64,000 bases of DNA from Stappia sp. WLB 29. Lineage in GTDB: Bacteria; Pseudomonadota; Alphaproteobacteria; Rhizobiales; Stappiaceae. Under the pieces are notes generated by a model, which was not told the DNA's origin, did no database searches, and saw only the letters and a list, made by a program, of their open reading frames with translations. A program made the translations under genes and the position numbers. Below, piece after piece: positions 1-8,617 of the stretch. Where the stretch lies: assembly GCF_023507705.1 (NCBI RefSeq), contig NZ_JALBGD010000010.1, forward strand, positions 62,001 to 126,000. The letters run 5' to 3'. Each line of letters opens with the position of its first letter. Within the stretch, counting starts at the first letter, position 1.

Positions 1-2
1 CG

Positions 3-242
3 CCCGAGGAGGCCGACAATGCCGCCTCGTCGATCATGACGGTGCAGCTCTGCGCCACCGCCTTCGGCGCGGCCATCGCCGGGCTTGCGGTCAATCTGGC
101 CGGCGGCGGCACGTCGTCCGGTGGCATGGACGTCGCCAATGCGGCACGCTGGCTGTTCGCGACCGTGGCGCTCGCCCCGCTGGCCTGCATCCTCGCGATG
201 CGCAGTCTATCGTTCCGGCAGGCGCTCATCCGGTCCGCTTGA
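3..242 (+). CDS. MFS transporter, C-terminal fragment (cut by window start)
   Basis: The reading frame is open from the window edge to a stop at 240-242, giving the last 79 residues of a protein. It holds two hydrophobic segments separated by a short Gly/Ser-rich loop, ending in a basic tail. The phrase AASSIMTVQLCATAFGAAIA resembles the last two membrane spans of drug/sugar-type major facilitator permeases. The substrate cannot be told. The family assignment is an inference from a short hydrophobic stretch. Confidence 0.55.
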   Translation, partial: PEEADNAASSIMTVQLCATAFGAAIAGLAVNLAGGGTSSGGMDVANAARWLFATVALAPLACILAMRSLSFRQALIRSA

Positions 243-269
243 GGACCGCAGACCATGAAGGGAAGTGCA

Positions 270-800
270 ATGTCCGTCGCGTTCGTCGAGCCGGATGCCG
301 ATCTGCTCGAACGCCTGCTGCCTGTCGCCCGGCGGATTTTCACCGACACGTTCGCGGAGCGCTACGACACGGCGGCCTTCGAGGTGTTCTGCGAGGAGGT
401 GTACCGCCCCGGCGGGGCGATGTCGCAGGATTTCGGAGCGGCCGGGATCCGCTGGCAGGTCGCGGTGAGCGGCGGACAGCCGATCGGCTATGCCAAGCTG
501 ACGCCGCTGCGCGCGCCCGCGCCCGATCCGGAGGCCGGCGCGCTGGAGCTGCAGCAGCTCTACGTCCTCAGCGACTGGCAGGGCCGGGGTGTCGCCGACC
601 GGCTGATGCAATGGGCGCTGCAGACCGCGGCCGCAGATGGGGCGGGGGAAGTCTACCTGACCGTCTTCGACCACAACGAACGGGCGAAGCGCTTCTATAC
701 CCGCTACGGGTTCAGCGAGGTCGGGCGCTGCACGTTCCGGCTCGGCGAGCGGATCGACGACGACCGGATCTGGCGCGTGCGCCTGCCGGCCCGCCGTTGA
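270..800 (+). CDS. GNAT-family N-acetyltransferase
   Basis: A 176-residue acetyltransferase of the GNAT fold, expected to move acetyl from acetyl-CoA to an unknown amine in the cytoplasm. The core is visible as LELQQLYVLSDWQGRGVADR (beta4 plus the Q/RxxGxG/A acetyl-CoA loop WQGRGVA), followed by the C-terminal NERAKRFYTRYGF segment typical of the family. An upstream in-frame ATG at 255 exists, but AAGGGA at 258-263 sits six bases before the ATG at 270, so the later start is preferred. It follows the MFS gene by 27 bases and may be co-transcribed with it. Confidence 0.85.
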   Translation: MSVAFVEPDADLLERLLPVARRIFTDTFAERYDTAAFEVFCEEVYRPGGAMSQDFGAAGIRWQVAVSGGQPIGYAKLTPLRAPAPDPEAGALELQQLYVLSDWQGRGVADRLMQWALQTAAADGAGEVYLTVFDHNERAKRFYTRYGFSEVGRCTFRLGERIDDDRIWRVRLPARR

Positions 801-865
801 GGCGGCAGCTTTCGCGGTGTCTTCGGAGCTCACGAGGCGGACCTGCGTCGGCCATCTTCTCGCTG

Positions 866-1010
866 TCATGCCTGCGAAGGCAGGCATCCAGTATCCGCTC
901 GCGGTCGTGGTGACGCGAAGAGGGGCTTCCTCTTGGCGCCTTCAGGGCGTGAGCGGAACCGTTCGGGGTTACTGGGTCCCGGTCTTCGGCTGCGCCGAAA
1001 CCGGGACGAC
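866..1010. repeat. Inverted pair of REP-like palindromic elements
   Basis: Two hairpin-forming units lie face to face in the 251-base gap after the acetyltransferase gene. Unit A has arms ATGCCTGC/GCAGGCAT at 868-887 and is followed by CCAGTATCC. Unit B has arms of about 14 bases at 976-1007. Read on the minus strand, it continues into CCCAGTAACC, so the two units share the order TGTC, hairpin, CCAGTA-CC. This architecture matches dispersed palindromic repeats (REP/BIME-like) of proteobacterial genomes. No gene was found in this gap. Confidence 0.7.
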
Positions 1011-1051
1011 AGGCGGAGGGTGGGGTGCTGCCTGCGTATCGTGATGGCGGA

Positions 1052-1345
1052 CTATGGAAGGCCGTGAAAGAGGTCGCGCCAGTCGCGGTTATGCTCTTCG
1101 ATGAGCCTGATCTTCCAGGCCCGTTTCCAGCGCTTGATCTGCTTTTCCCGCCGGATGGCGGCTTCGACATCGGTATGATGTTCGAAATAGACAAGGTGGG
1201 TGACGTCGTGGCGGGCGGTGAAGGAGCGCGCGATCTTGTCGCGATGCTCCGAAACCCGGCGTGCAACATCGTTGGTGACCCCCGTGTAGAGGGTCCCGCC
1301 GACGCCGCTGGCCAGGATGTAGACATAGTAGTTGTGATCGCGCAT
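1052..1345 (-). CDS. GIY-YIG nuclease-domain protein (UPF0213/YhbQ-like)
   Basis: A 97-residue single-domain protein. The N-terminal YYVYILA and LYTGVTND are the two halves of the GIY-YIG signature, followed by RRVSEH and the conserved Glu/Lys-rich helix AIRREKQIKRW. Stand-alone domains of this size are common in alphaproteobacteria. Related proteins have been proposed to act on DNA in repair, but the physiological role is unclear. The frame extends 27 codons upstream to 1426, but that part overlaps the end of fhs and looks non-conserved, so the start MRDHNYY is chosen. Confidence 0.85.
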   Translation of the reverse strand: MRDHNYYVYILASGVGGTLYTGVTNDVARRVSEHRDKIARSFTARHDVTHLVYFEHHTDVEAAIRREKQIKRWKRAWKIRLIEEHNRDWRDLFHGLP

Positions 1346-1394
1346 TCGCCCCACATGCCCGATTTCGGCCGCCCCGCCAGGGCGGGGCTGGCGC

Positions 1395-3065
1395 CTAGAA
1401 CAGGCCCTCGATCCGGCCGTCCGCATCGAGGCGGATGTGGTTGGCGGAGGGGACCTTGGGCAGGCCGGGCATGGTCATGATCTCGCCGCAGATCGCCACG
1501 ACGAAGCCGGCGCCGGCCGAAAGCCGCACCTCGCGCACCGGCACGATGTGGCCGGTCGGCGCACCGCGCAAGGTCGGGTCGGCGGAGAAGGAATACTGCG
1601 TCTTGGCCATGCAGACCGGCAGGTGGCCGAAGCCGTCCGCCTGCCAGCGTTCCAGCTGGTCGACCACCGACTTGTCGGCGGCGACCCCGTCGGCGCGGTA
1701 GATCTTGCGGGCGATGGTCTCGATCTTCGCCATCAGCGGCATGTCGTCGGGATAGATCGGCGCGAAGTTGGACGACCCGCCCTCGACCATCTCGACCACT
1801 TTGCGGGCAAGGTCCTCGGTGCCCTTGGAGCCTTCCGCCCAGTGGCGGCAAAGTACCGCCTCGACGCCCTGCTCGGCGGCATAGGCCTGGAGCGCTGCGA
1901 CCTCGGCGTCCGTGTCGCTGACGAAGTGGTTGATGGCAACGACGACCGGCAGGCCGAAGCTCTTCACGTTCTCGATGTGGCGGCCGAGATTGACGCAGCC
2001 GCGTACCAGCGCCGCGACATTCTCCTCCCCCAGCGCCTCGCGGCCAACGCCGCCGTTCATCTTCAGCGCCCGGACGGTCGCGACGATGACCGCCGCGTCG
2101 GGCTTCAGACCCGCCTTGCGGCACTTGATGTCGAAGAACTTCTCCGCGCCGAGATCGGCGCCGAAGCCGGCCTCGGTGACCACGTAGTCGGCAAGCTTGA
2201 GCGCGGTCTTCGTCGCGATCACCGAGTTGCAGCCATGGGCGATGTTGGCGAAGGGGCCGCCATGCACGAAGGCCGGGTTGTTCTCCAGCGTCTGCACGAG
2301 GTTCGGCTGCATCGCCTCCTTGAGCAGCACGGTCATGGCGCCGTCCGCCTCCAGGTCGCGCGCGGTGACCGCGCTGCGGTCGCGGCGATAGCCGACGATG
2401 ATGTCGCCGAGCCGCTTCTGCAGGTCGGCAAGGTCGCTGGCAAGGCAGAGGATCGCCATGATCTCCGAGGCGACGGTGATGTCGAAGCCGGCCTCGCGCG
2501 GGAAGCCGTTGGCGACGCCGCCGAGCGAGGCGACGATCTGGCGCAGCGCCCGGTCGTTCATGTCCATCACCCGGCGCCAGGTGATGCGCCGCGTGTCGAG
2601 GCCGAGCGCATTGCCCCAGTAGATGTGATTGTCGATCAGCGCCGACAGCAGGTTGTGGGCGGAGGTGATGGCGTGGAAGTCGCCGGTGAAATGGAGGTTG
2701 ATGTCCTCCATCGGCACGACCTGGGCATAGCCGCCGCCGGCAGCGCCGCCCTTCATGCCGAAGCAGGGGCCGAGCGAGGGCTCGCGCAGGCAGATCGCCG
2801 CGCGCTTGCCGATGCGGTTGAGCCCGTCGCCAAGGCCGACCGTGGTTGTGGTCTTCCCTTCGCCGGCGGGCGTCGGGTTGATGGCGGTGACCAGCACCAG
2901 CTTGCCGTCGGGGCGGTCCGACAGGCCCTTGATGAAGTCGGAGCGGACCTTGGCCTTGGTCGATCCGTAGCTTTCCAGCGCGTCCGCCGGAATGTCGAGC
3001 CGCGCGCCGACCTCGGCGATCGGCTTCATCCTGGCGGCGCGGGCAATCTCGATGTCACTGGCCAT
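1395..3065 (-). CDS. fhs: Formate--tetrahydrofolate ligase
   Basis: A 556-residue enzyme that joins formate and tetrahydrofolate using ATP to make 10-formyl-THF, feeding purine, fMet and C1 metabolism. The length is the family norm. The ATP loop [11 protein letters not shown] (about residues 65-75) and the signature regions [20 protein letters not shown] and [17 protein letters not shown] are intact. It is preceded by a 151-base gap after the start, with GGGGAGAGGAC upstream of the ATG as the ribosome site. The GIY-YIG gene lies 49 bases downstream on the same strand. Confidence 0.98.
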   Translation of the reverse strand: MASDIEIARAARMKPIAEVGARLDIPADALESYGSTKAKVRSDFIKGLSDRPDGKLVLVTAINPTPAGEGKTTTTVGLGDGLNRIGKRAAICLREPSLGPCFGMKGGAAGGGYAQVVPMEDINLHFTGDFHAITSAHNLLSALIDNHIYWGNALGLDTRRITWRRVMDMNDRALRQIVASLGGVANGFPREAGFDITVASEIMAILCLASDLADLQKRLGDIIVGYRRDRSAVTARDLEADGAMTVLLKEAMQPNLVQTLENNPAFVHGGPFANIAHGCNSVIATKTALKLADYVVTEAGFGADLGAEKFFDIKCRKAGLKPDAAVIVATVRALKMNGGVGREALGEENVAALVRGCVNLGRHIENVKSFGLPVVVAINHFVSDTDAEVAALQAYAAEQGVEAVLCRHWAEGSKGTEDLARKVVEMVEGGSSNFAPIYPDDMPLMAKIETIARKIYRADGVAADKSVVDQLERWQADGFGHLPVCMAKTQYSFSADPTLRGAPTGHIVPVREVRLSAGAGFVVAICGEIMTMPGLPKVPSANHIRLDADGRIEGLF

Positions 3066-3216
3066 GGCAAACTGTCCTCTCCCCGGGCGGTCGTTGATCT
3101 GCCGCCGTCTATCGTTCGATTTGGAAAGCCGATCCTAGAGGCTGAGGGCAGGGCCGACTGTTTGCGATCCGACATGCCGGCATCGCGCAATCGTCGTCCT
3201 GCGGGTCAAAATGCGG

Positions 3217-4059
3217 TCAGTCCTCGCCGGTGGCGAGCGGCATGTCCTCGCGTCCGCCCCACTCGGTCCACGACCCGTCATAGACGGCGGAGCGTTCGTG
3301 GCCGGTGATGGCGAGTGCCAGCGACAGGATCGCCGCGGTGACGCCGGAGCCGCAGCTGGTGATGACGGGGCGCGAGCGGTCGATGCCGGCCGCGTCGAAC
3401 GCGGCGGCAAGGTCCTCGGCGGGCTTCAGGCGGCCGTCCTCCATCAGTTCGGTGAAGGGCAGGTTCAACGCGCCGGGCATGTGGCCGCTGCGAAGCCCTG
3501 CGCGCGGCTCCGGATCGCGGCCGGCGAAACGGCCGCGCGAGCGCGCGTCCAGCACCTGCTGGCCGCTGCGGAGCGCCTGCGCCACCTTGTCGAGATCGGC
3601 GACGAGGCCGTTGTTGAGCCGCGCGGTGAAGTGGCGCTCGCCGCGCGGGGCGGGCGCGCCGTCCTCGAGCGGGCGACCTTCCGCCTTCCACTTGGGCAGG
3701 CCGCCGTCGAGCACGAAGACCTGGCTGACGCCCATGGCGCGGAACATCCACCACACGCGGGCGGCGGAATAGAGCCCGACGCCGTCGTAGACGACGATGG
3801 TCTGGCCGTCGCCGATGCCCATGCGCCGCATCATCGAGGAAAAGACATGCGCGGGTGGGAGCATGTGCGGCAGGTCGCTGGTCGTGTCGGCGACCGCGTT
3901 GACGTCGAAGAACACCGCGCCGGGAATGTGGCCTTGCGGATACTCGGGCGGGGTGTCCGGCTTGCCGAGCGGCGGCAGCCAGGCATTGACGACGACAAGG
4001 TCCGGCGAGGCGATCTTGTAGGCCAGCCACTGGGTCGAGACGAGCGGGGAAAGCGCCAT
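3217..4059 (-). CDS. sseA: 3-mercaptopyruvate/thiosulfate sulfurtransferase
   Basis: A 280-residue tandem-rhodanese protein. The inactive first domain (DVNAVADTTSDLPHMLP) is followed by a catalytic second domain. The active loop SCGSGVTA near residues 234-241 carries the CG(S/T)GV pattern associated with 3-mercaptopyruvate sulfurtransferases rather than thiosulfate rhodaneses. It would transfer sulfur from mercaptopyruvate to thiols or cyanide in the cytoplasm. The start at 4059 follows the alaX stop by 47 bases on the same strand, so the two genes are probably co-transcribed. Confidence 0.94.
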   Translation of the reverse strand: MALSPLVSTQWLAYKIASPDLVVVNAWLPPLGKPDTPPEYPQGHIPGAVFFDVNAVADTTSDLPHMLPPAHVFSSMMRRMGIGDGQTIVVYDGVGLYSAARVWWMFRAMGVSQVFVLDGGLPKWKAEGRPLEDGAPAPRGERHFTARLNNGLVADLDKVAQALRSGQQVLDARSRGRFAGRDPEPRAGLRSGHMPGALNLPFTELMEDGRLKPAEDLAAAFDAAGIDRSRPVITSCGSGVTAAILSLALAITGHERSAVYDGSWTEWGGREDMPLATGED

Positions 4060-4106
4060 TGCTGAAAGCCTCGCTGGAGCGATGGAAGGGGAGAGGGGGA
4101 GGAGCG

Positions 4107-4820
4107 TCAGTCGGCGAGCTGGATGCGCACGCGCCGGTTCTGGCGGCCCTTCTTCTCGATCTTGGTGACGATGAGCGGGCCGATCTCCGAGGTGCGGCTG
4201 ACATGGGTGCCGCCGCAGGGCTGCAGGTCGACATCGCCGATGCGCACCAGCCGCACGCGCCCGCTGCCCATCGGCGGCTTGACGCTCATGGTCTTGACCA
4301 TCTCGGGCTTGGCCAGCAGCTCCTCGTCGGTGATCCAGTCGGTGGTGACCGCATGGTCGGCGGCGGCGATCTCGTTGACCTTCGCCGCGACCTCGTCCTT
4401 GTCCGGGCTGCCCTCGGGCAGGTCGAAGTCGAGACGGCCCTCGCCCTCGCCGATCTGTCCGCCGGTGACGGGGAAGGGCAGGACGACGGAGAGCAGGTGC
4501 AGCGCGGTGTGCACGCGCATCAACCGGTAGCGGCGATCCCAGTCGAGATGCAGCACGATCCCGTCGCCGACGGCCGGGAGCGCCTCGCCCTCCGCCGGAA
4601 CATGGACGATCTGGCTGCGGTCCTCGCCATAGACGGTGGTGGCAATCGGGATCTGGCGGCCGTCGGCAAGCTCGATCCGGCCGCTGTCGCCCGGCTGCCC
4701 GCCACTGGTCGCGTAGAAGACGGTCCGGTCGAGGACGATGCCGCCGCGGTCGGTGATGGCGGTCACCCGCGCATCGCAGCTGCGCAGGTAGGCATCGTCT
4801 CGAAAAAGCAGGTCCGTCAT
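4107..4820 (-). CDS. alaX: Alanyl-tRNA editing protein AlaX
   Basis: A 237-residue free-standing editing domain related to the editing half of alanyl-tRNA synthetase. It hydrolyses Ser-tRNA(Ala), and possibly Gly-tRNA(Ala), in trans. The zinc site is complete: HTALH at residues 104-108 and CGGTH near residues 202-206. The N-terminal TVFYATSGGQPGDSG is the conserved second editing motif. The length fits the AlaX-M class. It is grouped with sseA downstream on the same strand. Confidence 0.94.
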   Translation of the reverse strand: MTDLLFRDDAYLRSCDARVTAITDRGGIVLDRTVFYATSGGQPGDSGRIELADGRQIPIATTVYGEDRSQIVHVPAEGEALPAVGDGIVLHLDWDRRYRLMRVHTALHLLSVVLPFPVTGGQIGEGEGRLDFDLPEGSPDKDEVAAKVNEIAAADHAVTTDWITDEELLAKPEMVKTMSVKPPMGSGRVRLVRIGDVDLQPCGGTHVSRTSEIGPLIVTKIEKKGRQNRRVRIQLAD

Positions 4821-4921
4821 GAAAATTCCCCGGTCGGTCAGCCGTGCGATTCAGGCAGGAGCGCCAGCCTATCCGATCGGCTCCGGCAATCAACCGTCCG
4901 CGGCGGCGAGAATCTACCGCC

Positions 4922-6373
4922 TCAAAGGATCGGCGAGAACAGCCGCGCGGCCTGGGCGATGAGGCGGAAGGCGAAGGAGCGCACCTCCAGATCCTCCGGC
5001 GTCGTCGGTCGTGCATTGGCGAAATCGCGCTCCAGCATCCGCTCCACCTTGCCGATTGAGCGGTCGTGGGTGAACCACAGCGTCACCTCGAAATTGATGC
5101 GGAAGGAGCGGGAGTCGAAATTCACCGTGCCGATGCCTGCGAGCGCGTCGTCGACCAGGATCACCTTCTGGTGCAGGAAGCCGGATGTGTAGCGATAGAC
5201 CTTGATGCCGTAGTCGACCATGTCGTCGGCATGGGCGTAGCTCGCCAGCCAGACCAGCCGGTGGTCGGCCTTCTCGGGCAAGAGGATGCGCACGTCGACG
5301 CCGCGCATGGCCGCGGCCATCAGCGCGGTCTGGATCGCCTCTTCCGGCACGAAATACGGACTGACGATCCACAGCCGCTCGCGCGCCCGGGCGATGACTT
5401 CGGAAAAGGCGATGGCGCAGTCGTCGAACCGGTCGGCCGGGCCCGTCGGCATGACCAGCACGGGCTCGTCGCCCGGCTGGGGGATCGGCACCGGCAGATA
5501 GGGCCGGATCGGCGTGCCGGTCGCCCAGTGCCAGTCCTCGCAGAAGGAGAGGGCGCAGGCGATGGCCGCAGGCCCCGCAACCTTCACATGGGTGTCGCGC
5601 CAGTGGCCGAATTCCTTCGACAGGCCGACATACTCGTCGCCCACATTGTGCCCGCCCACCCAGGCTGTCTCGCCGTCCACCACGACGATTTTGCGATGGT
5701 TGCGGTAGTTGAGGCGCATCGGGCCGGTAAAGCGCAGCCACTTGTGGCGCTGGTTGAAGCCGGCGATCCTGACGCCCGCCTTGCGCAACCGGCGGCGGTA
5801 GCTGCGCGGCAAGCCCTTGGAGCCGACGTCGTCGTAAAGGACATGGACGCGCACGCCCGCCTCGGCGCGCTCGGTCAGAACCTCGGCCAGCCGCTGACCG
5901 AGCCCGTCGTCGCGGATGATGAAGAACTGCACCAGGACCTCGTGCCGCGCCCTGGCGATGCCGGCGAAGATCGAGTCGAACGTGTCCGGTCCGTCGACCA
6001 GCAATTCGACCGAATTGCCGGCGAGAAACGGGATCTGGGCGATGCGGGTAAGCACCGGCCAACTGGTGCTGGTGGTGGCATCGGCCAGCCGCAACTCGCC
6101 GGCGCGCGCCGCACGGGTCGCGCGGCCGGCATAGGTGCGGACCTCGCCGTAGTCCTCGAACCTCTTCCAGCCGAAGACGAGGTAGAGGAAGGCGGTGGGG
6201 AAGGGGAGGAACAGCAGCGACAGCAGCCAGGCGACCGAGCCCTGCGAGGTACGGGAATGCAGCACCTCGCGGACCGCGCAGACGGCAGCGAGCGTGTAGA
6301 GCGCAAAGGTAAGCGCAGCGATGATCGGCAGGTTGGCGACGAGCGCCTCGGCGAGATCGAAATCGCGGATCAT
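4922..6373 (-). CDS. cls: Cardiolipin synthase (phospholipase D type)
   Basis: A 483-residue inner-membrane phosphatidyltransferase that makes cardiolipin from phosphatidylglycerol. Two N-terminal membrane spans (residues about 13-35 and 45-65) precede two PLD domains. The HKD motifs are intact: HRKIVVVDG near residue 226 and HQKVILVDD near residue 401. Size and layout match the ClsA type. The start at 6373 is followed by the membrane span expected for this class. Confidence 0.96.
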   Translation of the reverse strand: MIRDFDLAEALVANLPIIAALTFALYTLAAVCAVREVLHSRTSQGSVAWLLSLLFLPFPTAFLYLVFGWKRFEDYGEVRTYAGRATRAARAGELRLADATTSTSWPVLTRIAQIPFLAGNSVELLVDGPDTFDSIFAGIARARHEVLVQFFIIRDDGLGQRLAEVLTERAEAGVRVHVLYDDVGSKGLPRSYRRRLRKAGVRIAGFNQRHKWLRFTGPMRLNYRNHRKIVVVDGETAWVGGHNVGDEYVGLSKEFGHWRDTHVKVAGPAAIACALSFCEDWHWATGTPIRPYLPVPIPQPGDEPVLVMPTGPADRFDDCAIAFSEVIARARERLWIVSPYFVPEEAIQTALMAAAMRGVDVRILLPEKADHRLVWLASYAHADDMVDYGIKVYRYTSGFLHQKVILVDDALAGIGTVNFDSRSFRINFEVTLWFTHDRSIGKVERMLERDFANARPTTPEDLEVRSFAFRLIAQAARLFSPIL

Positions 6374-6559
6374 CTCAACTCGGTAGAAACGAGGGTCGGG
6401 GGAAGACGGTAGGGAGGAACCCGCCCAAATACAAGGCAGGTCGGAAGTGTCACAGTTTGAAAATTTAAGTCGGAACGTTCCGGTTTTGGCGAGTTGCAGT
6501 GGGTTTAGTTTTTCGTGTTACGATTGCTCCGCAGTGGAGCGAATGCTGGGGGAAAGCGA

Positions 6560-7078
6560 ATGGCAGAGTTCAACAGCGAAACGGTGGTTCAAATGACCAT
6601 TAGACAGCTTGTTATCGGGGTTGTGGGTATAAGTGGGGCCCTTTGGGCTATAGCTCATTTCACCTTTGGCGGGATCAAGTCCGATATATCCGATATAAGG
6701 GTTGCCGTCACACAAGCACAGAATCGAAACGCAGACACCCATCAGGCCGCCACGACAGCAGACAGCGATCTTCGCTCGCAGTTTGCTGGACTGACTGCAG
6801 AACTTAGGGTCACAAATGCGGGGCTGACTACCCTGACGGACTCTGTTGGCGGCTTGAATGAAAGCATCAAGTCCGTAGATGCCCGATTGGCTGCGTCCGT
6901 TTCTAGGCAAGAATCTTTCGAACGCTATGTGGCGGTTCGGCTCGGGCCGATTGATGCCAAGCAAACCAACTTCGAAATTCCCATACAATGGCTTGAACAG
7001 CAGCAAGAAGTTGTGCCGACTCTGACCCAAGGCGACAACCCTTATGTAGACTGGTATCGGTCCCTTATTCAGCGGTAG
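6560..7078 (+). CDS. Orphan single-pass membrane protein with coiled-coil-like region
   Basis: A 172-residue protein I do not recognise. Residues about 10-33 form one membrane span (QLVIGVVGISGALWAIAHF). It is followed by a long polar helix-prone stretch with spaced T/A/L/D residues (SDLRSQFAGLTAELRVTN...TLTDSVGGLNESIKSVDARL) that looks like a coiled coil, and then a short acidic tail. The ATG at 6560 has GGGGGAAAG just upstream. The ATG-like start at 6515 has no ribosome site. Base composition and codon use are visibly poorer in G+C than in its neighbours, suggesting recent acquisition. Holin-like or phage-tail-associated roles are possible but unsupported. Confidence 0.7.
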   Translation: MAEFNSETVVQMTIRQLVIGVVGISGALWAIAHFTFGGIKSDISDIRVAVTQAQNRNADTHQAATTADSDLRSQFAGLTAELRVTNAGLTTLTDSVGGLNESIKSVDARLAASVSRQESFERYVAVRLGPIDAKQTNFEIPIQWLEQQQEVVPTLTQGDNPYVDWYRSLIQR

Positions 7079-7211
7079 TTGCACGCTACTTGCGAAGACC
7101 CGCGCGGCCCAAGCTTGGGTGCAACTTCGTCCATCATTGCGACCAGAGCTTGTCGGTGACGCCGGCAGCCACGGCAGGGCTCATCCGCAGCGTCCCGCTC
7201 AGGCTACCTCC

Positions 7212-8252
7212 TCAGGCGACCTCCTCGAACGGGGCGGCGATGGTGCTCGGCTTTTCCAGCCAGCCCGGCACCGGCAGGTCCTTGGAGCGCAGGAAGTCCG
7301 GGTTGAACAGCTTCGACTGGTAGCGGTTGCCGTAGTCGCACAGGATGGTGACGATGGTATGCCCGGGACCCATCTCGCGCGCCATGCGGATGGCGCCGGC
7401 GACATTGATGCCGGAGGACCCGCCAAGGCACAGGCCCTCGTGCTCCAGCAGGTCGAAGACGACCTGCACCGCCTCCGCATCCGGGATCTGGAACGGCATG
7501 TCGACCGGTGCATCCTCCAGGTTGGCGGTGATGCGGCCCTGGCCGATGCCCTCGGTGATCGAGGAGCCTTCCGCCTTCAGCTCGCCATGGGCGTAGTAGT
7601 TGAAGAGCGCGGCGCCCATCGGATCGGCAAGGCCGATGCGGATCTTCGGGTTGAACCCTTTCAACGCCATGCCGACGCCGGCCAGCGTGCCGCCCGAGCC
7701 GACGGCGCAGACGAAGCCGTCGACCTTGCCGTCGGTCTGGCGCCAGATCTCCGGGCCGGTCGTCTCGACATGCGCCTGCCGGTTGGCGACATTGTCGAAC
7801 TGGTTGGCCCAGATCGCGCCGTTGGCTTCCGTCTTCGCCATCTGTTCGGCAAGGCGGCCGGACAGCTTCACGTAGTTGTTGGGATTGCGATAGGGCACGG
7901 CCGGCACCTCGACCAGCTCCGCGCCGGCGAGCCGCAGCATGTCCTTCTTTTCCTGGCTCTGCGTCTCGGGAATGACGATCACCGAGCGGTAGCCGAGCGC
8001 ATTGCCGACGAGCGCAAGGCCGATGCCGGTGTTGCCGGCCGTGCCCTCGACGATGACGCCGCCGGGGCGCAGGGCGCCGCGCGCCTCCGCATCGCGGACG
8101 ATGTAGAGGGCGGCGCGATCCTTGACCGACTGGCCGGGATTCATGAACTCGGCCTTGCCGTAGATCTCGCAGCCGGTCAGCTCGGAGGCCCGGTTCAGGC
8201 GGATCAGCGGCGTGTTGCCGATTGCGTCGATCACGGAGGTCTTGATGTCCAT
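7212..8252 (-). CDS. cysK: Cysteine synthase A family PLP enzyme
   Basis: A 346-residue beta-family PLP enzyme, expected to make cysteine from O-acetylserine and sulfide. The PLP lysine lies in QSVKDRAA (about residues 41-48). The PLP phosphate loop is GSGGTLAG. The substrate loop reads EGTAGNTGIG where classical CysK has EPTSGNTGIG. This variant occurs in a CysK-like subgroup shared by alphaproteobacteria and fungal mitochondria, so activity is likely but the preferred substrate is less certain. It faces the chrR-like gene across a 365-base divergent gap. Confidence 0.9.
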   Translation of the reverse strand: MDIKTSVIDAIGNTPLIRLNRASELTGCEIYGKAEFMNPGQSVKDRAALYIVRDAEARGALRPGGVIVEGTAGNTGIGLALVGNALGYRSVIVIPETQSQEKKDMLRLAGAELVEVPAVPYRNPNNYVKLSGRLAEQMAKTEANGAIWANQFDNVANRQAHVETTGPEIWRQTDGKVDGFVCAVGSGGTLAGVGMALKGFNPKIRIGLADPMGAALFNYYAHGELKAEGSSITEGIGQGRITANLEDAPVDMPFQIPDAEAVQVVFDLLEHEGLCLGGSSGINVAGAIRMAREMGPGHTIVTILCDYGNRYQSKLFNPDFLRSKDLPVPGWLEKPSTIAAPFEEVA

Positions 8253-8467
8253 CGCTCGTTCCGTCCGTTCCAGGGTCGTGCGGTGCCGGCCGCGTGGCGT
8301 CCGGGCGCGTTGTGAAATGGGCCGGCAGGGTAGGCCGGAGGGGAAGGGCCTTCAAGCGAACCCATCCCATTTGTCAGGCCGTCGTTGATAATCCTTTCGG
8401 CCCTGTTCTACAAAGTTGATCGATAAATCATCACAGTGCACGTAAGCTTGGAATCGTATGCTGGCGA

Positions 8468-8497
8468 TGATCCGCTGAGGGGCTGGCGTCGTAACAC
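8468..8497 (+). promoter_or_regulatory. Candidate RpoE (ECF11)-type promoter for chrR-like/SDR arm
   Basis: TGATCC at 8468-8473, an 18-base spacer, then TAACAC at 8492-8497. The same TGATCC-N18-TA arrangement lies upstream of the photolyase gene (16510-16539, minus strand). It resembles the -35 TGATCC / -10 TAAG.. consensus I recall for Rhodobacter sphaeroides RpoE. The surrounding 365-base divergent gap (8253-8617) otherwise holds an A/T-richer stretch at 8400-8455 that probably carries the cysK promoter. No other gene is seen there. Confidence 0.6.
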
Positions 8498-8617
8498 TGG
8501 CAAAGGATCTCCGGACACGACCGTGCCGTCACTCGGGATGTATTGGCGCGGAGCGGTTCGTGGAGTATGAGCGATGAGACGCGGCCTTGGGGGTGCCGCG
8601 ACAGGGATTGGATTGGA

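Noticed and set aside
6518-7084. Minus-strand frame covering the orphan gene at 6560
   Set aside because: The plus-strand frame has a good ribosome site, a membrane span and a plausible helix pattern; the minus-strand frame has none of these.
8428-8455. Second TGATCG...TAAGCTT site upstream of the chrR-like gene as an extra RpoE promoter
   Set aside because: The sixth base differs and the spacer is 20 bases, unlike the two matched 18-base sites.
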